Assembly: GCF_029227915.1 (NCBI RefSeq)
Contig: NC_079887.1
Coordinates: 21,943,650 to 22,007,649, forward strand
Direction: 5' to 3'
DNA: 64,000 bases
DNA from: Hydractinia symbiolongicarpus
Taxonomy: Eukaryota > Cnidaria > Hydrozoa > Anthoathecata > Hydractiniidae
The first letter of the stretch is position 1. Each line of letters begins with the position of its first letter. Both the position numbers and the translations under genes were made by a program. Shown here one piece after another: positions 32,914-45,149 of this stretch. The notes below the pieces were generated by a model. It saw only the letters and a list, made by a program, of their open reading frames with translations, had not been told where the DNA came from and did no database searches.

Positions 32914-34532
32914 TACTTCTGGTTTAATACAAGTCTCATTGGTACTTATGATTCAGTCTCCATGTTAGTGTGTATACTCAGGCTGTGCATTTTGGCGGAA
33001 ATAGATATTGAAATAGGCTTATTCTATGTATTTATCTTCTCAAATTTCCCGCATTTTACGGTTTTTATAGCCTAATTCAAACTTTAGGACTTCCCTGTTT
33101 ATTGGAATCGTCAAGTCGCAGGAGTTCTTGTTTATGAGGAAAGGGATGGATATAGCTAGCACAGATAACCTTTGTATGGACGCAGCTTTGTTTTTGAAAC
33201 TTTCAGAACGGTTATTAGTAATTTCTGAATGAGTTTGCCCAGTGTTACCCTTCGTAATATAACGTATTTTGCCTTAGTAGCTATTAGCAACCACATGTTA
33301 GAGGTACATTCAGGATAAGTTTACCAAGTTCGGTTTCAGAAAATTCTAAAATCAAGCGAGGTAAATTTACTCCAAAATTTCCAAACATGTAATTACTGGT
33401 TACTCACACTTTATATGGAAAATAGCCAAAATAAAATGGAACTCGTTGCTTGTATACAACAAATCTTATCAACAACATTTACAACATCACAACTATCGTC
33501 ATGGCGTAAAGAATATTCCTCAATTTCCTTACAAAAAAAAGTGCTCAAACATGGGAAATATATTCGCAGCAGGGAACTATAAAACGTCAGCGTGAAATTT
33601 CAAAACAGCAGAAAATTTCAAAATAATTGCATTGACGACGTGTGGCGCATTTCATTGAAACGTGTGATAATAATATAAACAAAAATCGATTTATTTCAAG
33701 AATGTAGTTCTGTGCCTCTTCTGATGCAAAGGTAAAAAGATACATATTAAAAGTTGCCACAACATGTTCAAGAGTTACTTTTAGGTTTTAATGCACAAGC
33801 TGCTACATAAATTTCAGGAATTATTTTTTAAGTGCGAATTGCACATTTGAAGTGGGAGAAGAAAACATTTGCAGCGCGAATTTTTGTTAGTGAGATCAAA
33901 ATACTCATTTCAGGCAAAACATTATGTTTATCAATTTTTTTCCTCTCACGATTGTCTATTTTTTACAACAGAAAAGCTTTTAAGAAATTTATGTAACAAC
34001 TCGTGGATTTTATGTACCAATTTGTAATATTGTTGTTTGTTATTGCAACTTGTATCAAAAAGTAACTCACAACTCGAGATTTACTAAACCACTCTGCGAT
34101 ATACAGCCAAATGTTACACCACAGAGATATGATAAAAGAGAAAGAGACACAACGCGATTTTCTATTCAAAGTCCTATTGTGTAAACAAACAATGCGGAGA
34201 AGGACGTGGCTTTCAGTTTGTTTTTTCTTGCAAAACGACTAATTACCGATTCTTTCAGTATAGACCCGACAATTTTCTTGTTGTAAAGGATTAAGAAAAT
34301 ATTTAGGTTCTCCACTGAATTCCGCTAAAGTTTATTCTTTAAATGGCTCTCAGGGGCTCACCCTCGCCTTCGAAATAATTTATCTGCATAATTTTCAAGA
34401 GAACCAGTTGGAAAAGAAGCTCGAAGGTCAAGCAGCCATATTAGCTGTTGTCGTATATATATAAAAAACAAACGTGTTTTTTTGAAGAAATACTGAACGG
34501 AATACGAATCCTTCATAGATGTCCTGATGTAA

Positions 34533-34578
34533 CGTCCTTCACTTGGTTATTACTTTAGTAATAACCAAGTGAAGGACG
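34533..34578. repeat. Perfect 22-bp inverted repeat (copy 2)
   Basis: Identical to 21599-21644; both arms are intact although neighbouring sequence differs between the copies. Confidence 0.9.
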
Positions 34579-35356
34579 ATGGCTAGCGGAAGCTTAAGGA
34601 TAAAATTTAACTGTTTATTTTCGGTGCTGACAATGTCTCCCTTTAAATTACTCACTGTGTTATACCACGTTTTTTTACGTAAAAAAGGCGGTGTTTGATA
34701 CCTCGTGACTTTAGAAACTTACAAGTTTTTTAAAAAAAGCAAATTTTGGCTAGTTGGTAATCTTATTTAAGTGTTATATCAACACAGCTTTAGCAATCTA
34801 CAATCTCTTTAGGTTTCAGGAGCTGATGTGAACATGTAAAATGATTGGATTGTAATGGACAGGGTAGCTAGCTAACTAGCTAGCCAGCTATACTTCGTTG
34901 AGGGTAACCAATAGAATTTAAATCGCTATTGCTAGCCATTTAGACGATTTCTCTCACAACTATCAGTTTTGACTTGCTAGTATTTGCACTACATTCAAGT
35001 GATCTAAGCTTTAAACGCAACTGCTTTCATATCAGACAACTAAAATATGCACTGAAAATTAATTACAAATAATTTCACACAGTTTAAACACACGTTTTAC
35101 AACAACCTTAATCAATATTAGAAAATCAGATCAGCATTATCAGGAACGTCGTATAAAAATGTCAAATGGCGAAATTAATTAACAGGAACATATATGTACA
35201 TGCAAAACCAAGTTACTGATTAAAAAAACATTCCATAAGTTATGCCAGATAAAAATATCGATTAACTGTGCATTTTATCAGCATACGCCAGACATATTAA
35301 ATTTTATTACGTTTTGGAAAAAAATATTGTCTTGAAAGATCCATTTTGATCAGTTA

Positions 35357-35792
35357 CTGCAATGATCTGATTAAGCGCCAAGCATTTTTTAGGCGTCCCC
35401 CCCCCCTCGATTAAGCGCCCAGGTAATTTCCTCAAAGTTCAATAAGCGCCCAGCACTTATTAAGCGCCGCCCATCTGATAAAAGGGGGTGCTTAATCAAA
35501 CACTACCTTGAGAAACTGGGCGCTTATTTGAAAATTTTACTTTCTTATATTGAGAATAAAAAAACATATTTTATATCTTTTCTATAACACAAAAATAAGG
35601 AGTTTCCTATGCAATCCTTTCTTTCTGTATTTTAACTCCAAAATTGAAAATTACCGTTGCCTTTAATTTGTACAAAATTAGGAAAAATTTATAAGCGCCC
35701 AGCAATTTTTAAGCGACCCCTTCGATTAAGCGCCCATGCAAAAGATCCAAAAATTTAATAAGCGCCCGGGGCGCTTGTTTGGATCATTACGG
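35357..35792. mobile_element. TAAGCGCC-rich MITE (copy 2)
   Basis: Same element as 22432-22869, two bases shorter, TA-flanked at 35355-35356 and 35793-35794. Confidence 0.7.
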
Positions 35793-36200
35793 TATAAGTA
35801 AATCGAGTTATACAAACGTTTTTAAGATATACGCGAAACACCGACACATAAACAATTACAAATTGACATTGAATTGGATTGACAATATTTTATTGAAACA
35901 AAATAAATAGTGTGACATTCTGGGAATCTTATTGTTACATCTGCAAAACCTTAAAAAAGTCGCTTGCGACAGTTTCTTCCGCGGCTAAAGTAGTACTTAA
36001 TATACCACAACATTTACACTCCCTTTTGGTGTTTTAGTAGGTATTTCAACACAAAGATTGATAAGTATGTAGATGAAAGCAAGTTCTACTGAAGTAAGAA
36101 GACAAGTACAGGAGCTCGTCTTTACATGTGATTAACTTTATTTGTTCTTCTTTGAGCTGTAGAGTAGTTTCGGAGCATATGTTTAGTGTCGAAAGCTGTT

Positions 36201-36308
36201 TCAAGATTGCAATTTTAAGTCTTTTATTTCTTTTGCTATTTCGGAACATTCATTAAGCAGTTTGACGAGTTCTTCACGCCTGCTTAATCTTGCTGGTGAA
36301 CAATCACC
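36201..36308 (-). CDS. Putative last exon of a host gene (copy 2)
   Basis: Same 35-codon exon, acceptor, stop and downstream AATAAA as at 23290-23397, with one amino-acid difference in the penultimate helix turn. Retention of the open frame in both copies is the main argument that it is or recently was coding. Confidence 0.45.
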   Translation of the reverse strand, partial: GDCSPARLSRREELVKLLNECSEIAKEIKDLKLQS

Positions 36309-36522
36309 CTAAAAATAACAACATGTAAAAGCTGCATTAACGGTCTCGCTATTAAAAAGGTGCAGCCACAATACTTTCACAATGGTGACACACCCAATTT
36401 TGTTGTTCAATTTACACTTGAAAAAACCGAAGTGGTATATCCTACTCAATCTGTGACCACAAATTATGCTAGGTTTTGAAACCTATTAAATGACTCCGGT
36501 CGGTTGCCGAAAAAAACTTTTA

Positions 36523-38415
36523 GGACAAAGTAAAAATTTAAGGCGTGCATGTAGCCATTAAGTTACGCAAATTTAAAGCAGCTAAATGGGCGACCAGCGA
36601 TATTTACAAATAAAAATTCTTTGAGAAAACGATTTCAAAATTATGATGCCTCACGGTATTTACTTCTCACTTTTTAATAATCTCTATTTTTCTATTTAGA
36701 CCTAATTTTTTAACCTGATAACAAAAAAGCAACTCAAACTTTTGTAAAAGTGATTTGATACATCATGACCAAAATAAATAAAGGGTGATCATCTGGATGA
36801 GAGTAAGGATTGCTAAAAAGTGCAGCGAGGAAAACCATGCGCTTGGGTAGAAAAGCTTTAAATAAAGTGAGAATAGTGTACACCTACACGCTTTATTTTA
36901 ATAAGAATATGCTATATAAGAATATGATGCTAACGGGCTATGATGCTTCTGTTATAAACCATAGTTCTATTGCTTGAGAAATAAAGAATAATGACCAGCT
37001 TGGTTAGAACTTTGATATTCTTATACATAAAAACGTATAATAGATTTCAATTAAATATATACAGCGAGTTAATTTATTTTGTCGCTGATTGGTATAAAAA
37101 TGGGAAGCTGGAAAATTTAAGACCTTAAAACACCCGGTCAATGACGTCGTGTTCGGTATTTTAAAGAAAATTTTTGCGCTCGTGAAGTGTTTTGGCGTCC
37201 TCGAAGTGTTTTTGCGCCCGCGAAAGAATTGTCCTCTGTCAGACACCGCGAAAGTAAATCCATATCGTTAATGAATATTTTTCACAACTAATTAAAAATA
37301 CCTTTTGCAAAATCAAAATGTTAATAATATGTAGGTTCAGAAGCTTGTAATACACTAACAGAAATATTTTGCACCACATAATATTCATTAAATTGAGATC
37401 TTTTAGAATAGGTTCTGCATATTTGTCTTTTCGTTAGTCTGCCCAGATTGGTATTTCTGTTTTCTGCACAAAAGAATCGACTTTCTTTATTCTTTTGTAC
37501 TAAAAAAATACCAAATACTACTTGGATGAATTCTGGCGTTTTACTGTATTGTAAAAATGCTGAGATACGTAACCGGACAAAAATAAAAATTTAAGGCGTG
37601 CATGTAGCCATTAAGATACGCAAATTTAAAGCAGCTAATCGGGCGACCAGCGATATTTACAAATAAAAATTCTTTGAGGAAAGGATTCCAAAATTATGAT
37701 GCCTCACGGTATTTACTTCTCACTTTTTAATAATCTCTATTTTTCTATTTAGACCTAATTTTTTAACCTGATAACAAAAAAGCAACTCAAACTTTTGTAA
37801 AAGTGATTTGATACATCATGACCAAAATAAATAAAGGGTGATCATCTGGATGAGGGTAAGGATTGCTAAAAAGTGCAGCGAGGAAAACCATGCGCTTGGG
37901 TAGAAAAGCTTTAAATAAAGTGAGAATAGTGTACACCTACACGCTTTATTTTAATAAGAATATGCTATATAAGAATATGATGCTAACGGGCTATGATGCT
38001 TCTGTTATAAACCATAGTTCTATTGCTTGTGAAATAAAGAATAATGACCAGCTTGGTTAGAACTTTGATATTCTTATACATAAAAACGTATAATAGATTT
38101 CAATTAAATATATACAGCGAGTTAATTTATTTTCTCGCTGATCGGTATAAAAATGGAAAGCTGGAAAATTTAAGACCTTAAAGCACCCCGTCAATGACGT
38201 TGTGTTCAGTATTATAAAGAAAAAATTAAAACTTTGCGCTCGCGAAGTGTTTTTGCGCCTGCGAAAGAATTGTCCTTTGTCAGACGCTGCGAAAATAAAT
38301 CCATGTTGTTAAGGAATATTTTACACAACTAGTTAAAAGTAACTTTTGCAAAAACAAAGTAATAACAATGCATAGGTTCAGAAGCTTGTAATGCACTAAC
38401 AGAAACATTTTGCAC
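36523..38415 (+). repeat. Local tandem duplication inside copy 2
   Basis: Unit 1 (36523-37572) and unit 2 (37573-about 38415) share the stretch from GGACAAA..AAAAATTTAAGG through the GCGAAAGAATTGTCC region. The joint lies at a shared GGACAAA, suggesting a microhomology-based event. Unit 2 is shortened before TTAGAATGCTTTCC. Confidence 0.8.
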
Positions 38416-38504
38416 TTAGAATGCTTTCCAATCTCCTTATAAAAAGAAATTGCCACACCAGCCCAAAAGAGGTGAAAAAGAGAAAAGTTTGCAACTTTGC
38501 TTAC

Positions 38505-38800
38505 ATCTCTTTAATAATAACCGTATTCCGTCTGTCTGTTTGTGCGCGAGGAAAAAGTCTTGTTACGAAAACACAAAATGCTATATATAAAGGACGGACG
38601 AACCCGTAGATTTTTTAACGGGCTACTAGTCTCTTTAATAATAGCCGTATTTTGTCTGTCTCTGCGCAGACCCCCCCGCTGAGTTAGAAAATCGTGCTAC
38701 GGAAATGCGATATATTTTTATCCACTTTGTTGCCACGGGTAAATTTAAAGGACGTGCGAACCCGTGGATTTTTCCACGGGCTAGCAACTAGTCTCCTTAA
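38505..38800 (+). repeat. Array of short Helitron-like units
   Basis: Three units start TCTC(T/C)TTAATAATA(G/A)CCGTAT (38506, 38629, 38797). The first two end in ACGGGCTAC or in the hairpin CCCGTGGATTTTTCCACGGG plus CTAG. A related start is at about 27250. TC start, terminal hairpin and CTAG end resemble non-autonomous Helitrons, but the hairpin abuts the end rather than lying 10 bp inside. Confidence 0.4.
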
Positions 38801-39105
38801 TAATAGCCGTATATCACTGTCTGTTCGCGAAAAAAGCGACGTGCAACAGGCACAAATTCACATGCTATTTTTAAATTCACATGCTATTTTGTTTTAATAT
38901 ACCTTTCCTGAAGTTATAAATTATAATAATTATGACGTCATCCAAAATGTTTAATAGTTTTGTGCTCTTTAAATTAGGATATTTAGATAGAATATCAAAT
39001 TATCATGACAAAACTAAAGTTTTTAAAGCAATATAATATTTTGATTGGATTTTATTTAGTTTTGAAGAAAATGATTATTTTAAAAACGAAGCTATATAAA
39101 AGGGT

Positions 39106-39163
39106 TAACCGTAACTTTCAGCTCGCAATTGAGGCACTTAACGAACAGAAATATTTACGAAAT
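39106..39163 (+). repeat. 58-bp repeat with exon-like content, copy b
   Basis: Partner of 30174-30231; it overlaps the putative exon at 39122-39166. Confidence 0.6.
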
Positions 39164-39166
39164 AAG
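39122..39166 (+). other. Putative 45-bp exon
   Basis: An acceptor GTAACTTTCAG and donor AAG/GTAATT bracket L-A-I-E-A-L-N-E-Q-K-Y-L-R-N-K, a helical TPR-like peptide. No flanking exon is certain; the next plus-strand candidate is at 41694-41776. Confidence 0.3.
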
Positions 39167-39338
39167 GTAATTTGTTTTACTTTTTGCTAAGGGACTTAGG
39201 GATAAGAATCATTTTTAATATCGACCTCTTTTTGTGAGTTTGACATAATTAGGAAATTCGGGTAAGGTCTATTGTCCCAAACGTAGTAAAATGTGATGTA
39301 GTCATTTTATTTTCAAGTGATTAAATTGGCTATTACTC

Positions 39339-39388
39339 AAAAGCTCCCTCGCAAAGTTGAACTCATTAAACTTTGCGAGGGAGCTTTT
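39339..39388. repeat. Perfect 20-bp hairpin followed by a T run
   Basis: AAAAGCTCCCTCGCAAAGTT (39339-39358) is exactly inverted at 39369-39388 with a 10-nt loop, and eight Ts run through its end (39385-39392). Both arms are GC-rich relative to the surroundings. Confidence 0.85.
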
Positions 39389-39399
39389 TTTTATCGCTG

Positions 39400-41050
39400 A
39401 AACATAAAAATCTCTGAACTAGCGGCATTTTGTCTACTTCGTCCATTCATGTAATCACAACTGCGCAAAATGATGCTCTATAGAAACTTATCATACAAAA
39501 CTTGCTTATCTGAAAGGCACCAGCGTAAAGCATGTTTTTAATGCAACCTTAAACGCAGCACATTTTTTAACGTATGTTTAAGAAATTTCATGCTAGTGAG
39601 AAGGCCTAATTTCATAATGGCACTCCGAGAAGGACACTCCCGGACTTTATTATACCACGAACACCTCGCTTATTGATACTCCGGCCTAAAAAACCGCCGG
39701 ATCACGCAAACAACGGCTAAAATGACCACCGACGTTGTGTAGCAGCACCAAAATGTCCGCTGAAACGCCCGCCGATCTGATAAAACGCTGACCAAAATGA
39801 TTGCCGAAATGTGGCACTTCCTTGATATAAAAAGCCTAAAACAAACACTCAGGCCCGTTAATTGTGTAAATAAACGAAAACATACGTTGGTTGTTGCTGT
39901 TTCTTCTTCAGATTTATGATCAGTATCTACATGAAAAAAGTGCAAAAGTTTGTACAGAAGAAATACAAATCAATTTCTCTATTTTTATAGCATACCGTAG
40001 GTTATTTTATGCTTGAATATGTCTAATACTTTTAAATAACTAATTTATTTGACGCACTTTGTCTTAAATATTGTTTAGCTACTTAGCAAATTTTAACTTG
40101 TAATCATAAGATTCCAGCTTCAAATCACGACTTCGATGCACGCTTAGTGTTCCTGGTCATTAGGTGCCCTACACTGACCGCTAACCGGTTTAGTGACAGG
40201 CAAGAAAGTTAAAGAAATGCTATACGTATGTCTGCTGGTAATAACAGGTAACATAGTTACAGTCTGAGGGAAGAAAAAGCCAGACGTTAAGATGGAATTC
40301 CTAAGGACATTAAAACTTCCCTTTATCTACTAACATACTTCCTTACTCAGCAAACATCAACCATTTTTAGTTGACGTGTTTTTAAAGTATTCTTTCGGCC
40401 AAATGACAGGCTGTTTTCTAGGTTCTAATAAAAAAATAATTTTGTTGGTGATATTAACGTATGCAAGAAAATGGAGGAATTCACCTAATTATGTTCGCCA
40501 AAAAAAAGTTTTAAAAATTCTGTTTAGTAAAATTTGAATATGACAAACATGTAGGACATATTTCTTTTTTTAGCAGTTTTTTTAAAGATAAAAGTTCATG
40601 TCTAATTGATAAAGATGCTGACGATGTTGTTTGTGCTTCACGAAAATCAACAGGACATTTTGTTTGTGCACGCCTATTTTTAAAAGCAATACAAACTTTT
40701 GACCGAGGCTTGGCGTTGCTTACGTGTCTAGGTTTTACAGGCTAAGCTCTTGCAGAATAAAAAGCAGAATAAGCAGAATAAAAATTGATTGAAATCACGT
40801 TTTCGCATTACGTGACTAATACTAAAAAGAAAATCCTAAACTTATTTTTATATTTCCTGTTTCTTTTTCGCACTTTTTTATTATATTTTATTTTTTCATT
40901 TTTCACTCATTTCATGATGGTTGTTACTTGTAAGTTTTTGAAGGTTTTAAGCCTCATTTTGTTTATAAAATATTGCTTTTAAAAAACGTAAAAAAAACGC
41001 GTAGAATCATGGAAATTATTATTTCAACGCATAAAATGCATCATATAAAA
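39400..41050. other. No gene seen
   Basis: AT-rich sequence without convincing frames, splice pairs or repeats. Confidence 0.3.
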
Positions 41051-41058
41051 AGTCCTAC

Positions 41059-41645
41059 CTGGTATGAAAACTTCTGGCTTATTCATTTCGCCGTTCTCAT
41101 CCACAACATGCATGTCAATCTCGCATTTTATAAAAGCGCCTGACGCTGCAATGTTTTCGTCGGAAACTTGCGAGTTTCGGCTTTCGTTCGACGTTGAATT
41201 CCAATCTACGTCGAAACGTGTGCTGTCAGATTTGACATGTCCTTTAATGTGATTTTCGATAATTCGAGAGGCCGAGGACGAGCATCTCGAGTCGGTAAAA
41301 AAATCACCAGAGTTTGGTACGTTAATTAGTTCTTCGTCTACTGTTCCTTTGCGAAGTATTTCCTGATTGATTTCATCAAAAATCTTAGGATCGACGCTAT
41401 TTTTCATTTTTTCACTCCCTTTACCAACCTTCTTATCGATGGAATTTAAATGTTCGAGGCTACTGTCACTCCTTTGATGGCTGAGTCTCCTTGTTGGTTT
41501 ATTACGGTCATCCACCAGATGATTAGCTGTTAAGGTTTGAAACTTTTCATTCTTGACTGAAGATTTTTCCTTTCCTTTGATAAAGCGTGCAGTAATTTTC
41601 TTTTTTTTCGCGCCATTTGAAAACGAAGCAGGTACATAAGGAGGT
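41059..41645 (-). CDS. Putative internal exon of an unknown host gene
   Basis: The minus strand is open for 195 codons between an AG at 41646-41647 (ATAATTTAG) and a GTAGGA donor at 41058. The peptide is hydrophilic: a Lys-rich start (G-A-K-K-K-K-I-T-A-R-F), R-R-L-S-H-Q-R-S-D-S-S-L-E-H, a Ser/Asp-rich centre, and C-E-I-D-M-H-V-V-D-E-N-G-E-M-N-K near the end. The composition suggests a regulatory, phosphorylatable linker. R-R-L-S is a basophilic kinase consensus. No domain is recognised and the adjacent exons were not found. The length and codon quality make chance unlikely. Confidence 0.5.
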
Positions 41646-41693
41646 CTAAATTATGGAATTTATAATAAATTTTGATCTTTATCAATTTTTTAG

Positions 41694-41776
41694 CGTGTAA
41701 ACAAGCGCTGGAGATATATGAAGCCATTAAAGACACCAATCGCTGCAGTATTGCACACAAAAATCAAAAAGAACTC
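41694..41776 (+). CDS. Putative 83-bp exon, TPR-like helix
   Basis: A strong acceptor (TCAATTTTTTAG) and donor (GTAAGT at 41777) bracket C-K-Q-A-L-E-I-Y-E-A-I-K-D-T-N-R-C-S-I-A, an amphipathic helix reminiscent of a TPR repeat. It lies only 48 bp from the acceptor of the minus-strand exon 41059-41645. One of the two may be spurious, or this may be a divergent overlap of two genes. Confidence 0.35.
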
Positions 41777-42131
41777 GTAAGTACATGATAACTTACTTTT
41801 TTGGCGGAAATGAATTTGGGTTGATTTGTTTTTTCAGTAATATATTTTGATGTCGCATATTGTCCGGTTTCACTTGCAATATAATTTTTTCTTTCCCAAA
41901 CTGATTTTGGTTGCGGAAAAGCAATCGGAATGCCGATACATCGTCCTAAATATTACAAATCAGGTTAATGATAACGGGGCAAATATCACGTTTTGGGTTT
42001 TTAAATACTTAAATACTCAATATGATCGTAAAAGATTAGATTATTCCGACAAATATATAAAGCAAGAAAGTAAAATATTCACTGATATATTGGGCGCTGG
42101 TACAAAAACTGAATGTTGTACAAACACAAAT

Positions 42132-42506
42132 CAGTAGAACTTCGCCATAGCGAACCTCAATGATATGCCAGCTATAGCAAAGTGTCCGCTACACGGTTCT
42201 TACTAAATTACCCTTGTATTGCTTCAGAAAACTGCTCTGAAACGTCATGCTATAATTAAATCGACCGTAAAGTTTGTCAATAGGAGAATTTTTGGAAAGG
42301 CAAACTTTCTTTTACAAGAATTGTGTCCATTATTTTGCGTGTCTGCTGTAGAGGGGACAGTTTTATGGGATAATGTAAGTTTGGATCTTAAAACCATGTC
42401 CTTTATAGAGAGATACTTTGCTAACAGTTTATCCAATCCCGTAAAAAGTGTCCGTTGTAGAGAGTTGTCCGCTAAAATAAATGTGAGCCATAAGGGGGTT
42501 TTACTG
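42132..42506. mobile_element. Possible pogo-like MITE
   Basis: Ends CAGTAGAACTTCGCCATAGC and, reversed, CAGTAAAACCCCCTTATGGC resemble each other, with TA on the right (42507-42508) but AT on the left. Internal GTCCGCT and GTAGAGAG boxes recur. Moderately decayed. Confidence 0.4.
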
Positions 42507-42526
42507 TAATACGAAAACACTTTTCG

Positions 42527-42740
42527 AGCAGATACAGGGGTCCCAAGCTATCGTTGGGATTCCATGCTCACAAGGGTTTCAAAAGATACAAAATTCTGTG
42601 TAGACGCAGGGATTTCGAGAAGACACAGGGGCTCCAAGCAGACACAGGGGTTCCAAGCAGACGCAGGGGTTCTAAGGAGACACAACGATTTCAAGCCGAC
42701 AACGAAATGTCAAGGAGACACAGAGGCTGCAAAAATGTGT
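42527..42740 (+). repeat. Minisatellite, about 20-bp unit
   Basis: Eight to nine units of the type AGACACAGGGGTTCCAAGC with substitutions (AGACGCAGGGATTTCGAG, AGACACAACGATTTCAAGC and others). The two plus-strand frames through it are repeat artefacts. Confidence 0.8.
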
Positions 42741-42904
42741 GGATTAAACTTACTTTGCATACACGCTTGTAGCATTTTTCTAAAGCATTGACGTCATGTT
42801 TACGACAGCATTTTTGGGTGCATTTCTTTAACAAACTACTATTTTGCGTGTATGGACTAACTAACGCTTTTGTTGGCATTTTCCTACAAGGAAAAATAAG
42901 GAAA

Positions 42905-43030
42905 TAACGAACAACAGATAAAATGTAACGATCAAGAAAAAAACGTAACGAACAAGAAAAAAACGTAACGAACAATGAATAATTTGTAACGAACAACGAA
43001 AAGAGCGTAACGAACAACTAGAAATATTTG
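42905..43030 (+). repeat. Minisatellite, 20-24-bp unit
   Basis: The unit GTAACGAACAAGAAAAAAAC is repeated about six times with variation. The Phe/Val-rich antisense frames are artefacts of the repeat. Confidence 0.8.
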
Positions 43031-43199
43031 TACAAGAACCAAACCGTAAAAACGACATTTCCATCTGCTATTAAACGCAATTAAAAATTCATCATTCATC
43101 AACAGCTCAATTTCGGTTGTACGTTTTATTTTTTGACAGTGAAAAGCAAGACCTTTCTTTTTTAATATGAGTATTAATTACCTTATGCAAGGATTGCGT

Positions 43200-45080
43200 G
43201 TCAATGAGGGGCTGCTGATTTTTTTTCGAGTGGTAGCACTCTAAAAAGTATAAAAAATAGACACCTGAATCGTCCTTGACGTTTTGGATAGTTTAACTGC
43301 TGCAATATTGCATAAATAAATTGTTTTACCCTCACAGAATATGGCAGAAAAGATGATGTTTTTGCCATGTCATTCAGTTTGCTATCGTGGCTTGCTCCCT
43401 AAAGGAAAAATTAAAGCAAGAAAAAGAAAAATTATGAAATGAAATAAATGAAGTGAAATGAATTCAATTTTTTACTTTTGCTGAACAGCTATGTCGATGC
43501 TTCGAGGTCTTCATGTAGACGTCACTCGAACGTGTCTCAACTAAATCATTTTTAAAAACTTTAAACTACTCAACATTTTGCAATTATAACAAATTATAAG
43601 CAATATACAATTCATTATTGTCAAAATATTTTAATTTGTTGCGCTCATAAGGGAAGGACGAAAGAAAACAAAACATTTTGGAAATGAAACATTCTTGTGG
43701 AAGTGTCGGCTTGTTGCATACTTTGATCGTACAAATTTAGCAGAACAACCATCTAGGGTTGGGAGATGTAACCAAAAAGTTTAGCGTACACAATACGCAC
43801 GTCATCTATACGATGTACATATCTAACCTAGCGAATGATTCGTTCTTGTAGTCGTTTTAATTTAAATATTGCTCCATCACAATCGCGTATCATGGTCGAA
43901 TTAATCTATAAAATACGAAAAACAGCATTCCAATGCAAATATAAGTTCAAAGTGAAAAATATGTGATTTGTTTTGTTTTATAAAAAATCATAAAGATAGC
44001 TATTTTCGTTAAACAAGCGTAGCTATGGTTTATTTAACGAGTTTTCTTTTGGTTCTTCTAATCCTTTCTTTTTCATTTAATGGTAGAAGTTTTAAATAAT
44101 TTATATTCTTGTGTTTACATGGGCTTACTTTGTATTCATAACATATAACATATATAGAACCTCTGCAAAAAAAAACGCACACATGTATTTGGTATTTTTA
44201 TCAAAATATTTTAAGCAATTGCACTCTTCTTCTTTGTCGTTTTTTTTTTTTTTTTTCTTAAGCTGACGGAAATAAGTTATCAGCAAAAAAAAAAAACAGA
44301 AGTTACCGCACCGACAAGACATAGAAAGCAACACAATTGAAAAAAAATGAGAATGACTTTTTTATTTTGTGTGATGCGAAAGCAAAGCAAAAAATGTAGC
44401 CAGTTCCAGACTTCTTCATTTCCTGGCGAAAAATTTGTATGTGTGTGTAAAGGAATGTGTGTGTGTATAGGAAAGAAATCGTTTGTGATGAAAATCACTA
44501 TTTGAGTTTTTTCATCCTATGATGTCCTCTTTCTTTATCTTTCATTTTCGAACTTTAATTTTTCACATGTGAATATTCACATGTAAAAAATTAAAAATGC
44601 CTTTTTTGAGAACATTTTAATTGTTTGCCGAACTTGTAACCTAAAATAGTGGTTAGGTCGACAGAAATGAGCATTTTGTTGACAGATAACTCTACAAACT
44701 GTTTTCTTTGTTACAAACAAAGATTTTCATCTTGTAATCATTTCATGCATCGGTAAAAAATTTTGCAAAAAATCTCTATATATTTTCTATAAATTTTTAT
44801 GGTAATATTTTGCACGACAAACATGAGTAAAAACATGAGATTTCCCAAACAATATAGTTACTGATAGATAACTCTTTAAAACTCGCATAATGTCTCAAGT
44901 GATATGACACGAGATAATAAATCAAAAATAGTTTTAACTAAAGAACAGTGTATAACAATGCTAGTCTGTAGTCCGCGGAAAACCCTACATAAGCAGAAGC
45001 ACAATAAAAAAAATTCGTCTTTTGAATTTTGAGCTGTCGATACACAAAGAATCTTTTTTCAGAACTTTGTATACCCGTTG
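43200..45080. other. No gene; palindrome at 44556-44594
   Basis: Apart from poly-T/A stretches and the near-perfect palindrome centred on ACATGTGAATATTCACATGT (44565-44584, with AATTTTT/AAAAATT flanks), nothing is recognisable. Confidence 0.4.
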
Positions 45081-45149
45081 CCTCTATTGTGTAAAGTTTA
45101 AAACAGTGGTCAAGATAATGTGTGCTAGACGAATTTCTCTATCTGATTT

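Larger units (their letters stand above)
32152..38525 (+). repeat. Segmental duplication, copy 2
   Basis: Direct copy of 18313-27260, offset about 13.8 kb at the start. It lacks the MITE and PLE of copy 1 and carries a local tandem duplication (36523-38415). Numerous small indels relative to copy 1 show that the duplication is not brand new. Confidence 0.9.

Noticed and set aside
39339-39392. Rho-independent terminator
   Set aside because: The form fits, but the window is eukaryotic with introns and no bacterial gene is nearby.
42564-43064. Several 60-100-codon frames
   Set aside because: They run through two minisatellites in more than one frame, as repeats with stop-free units do.
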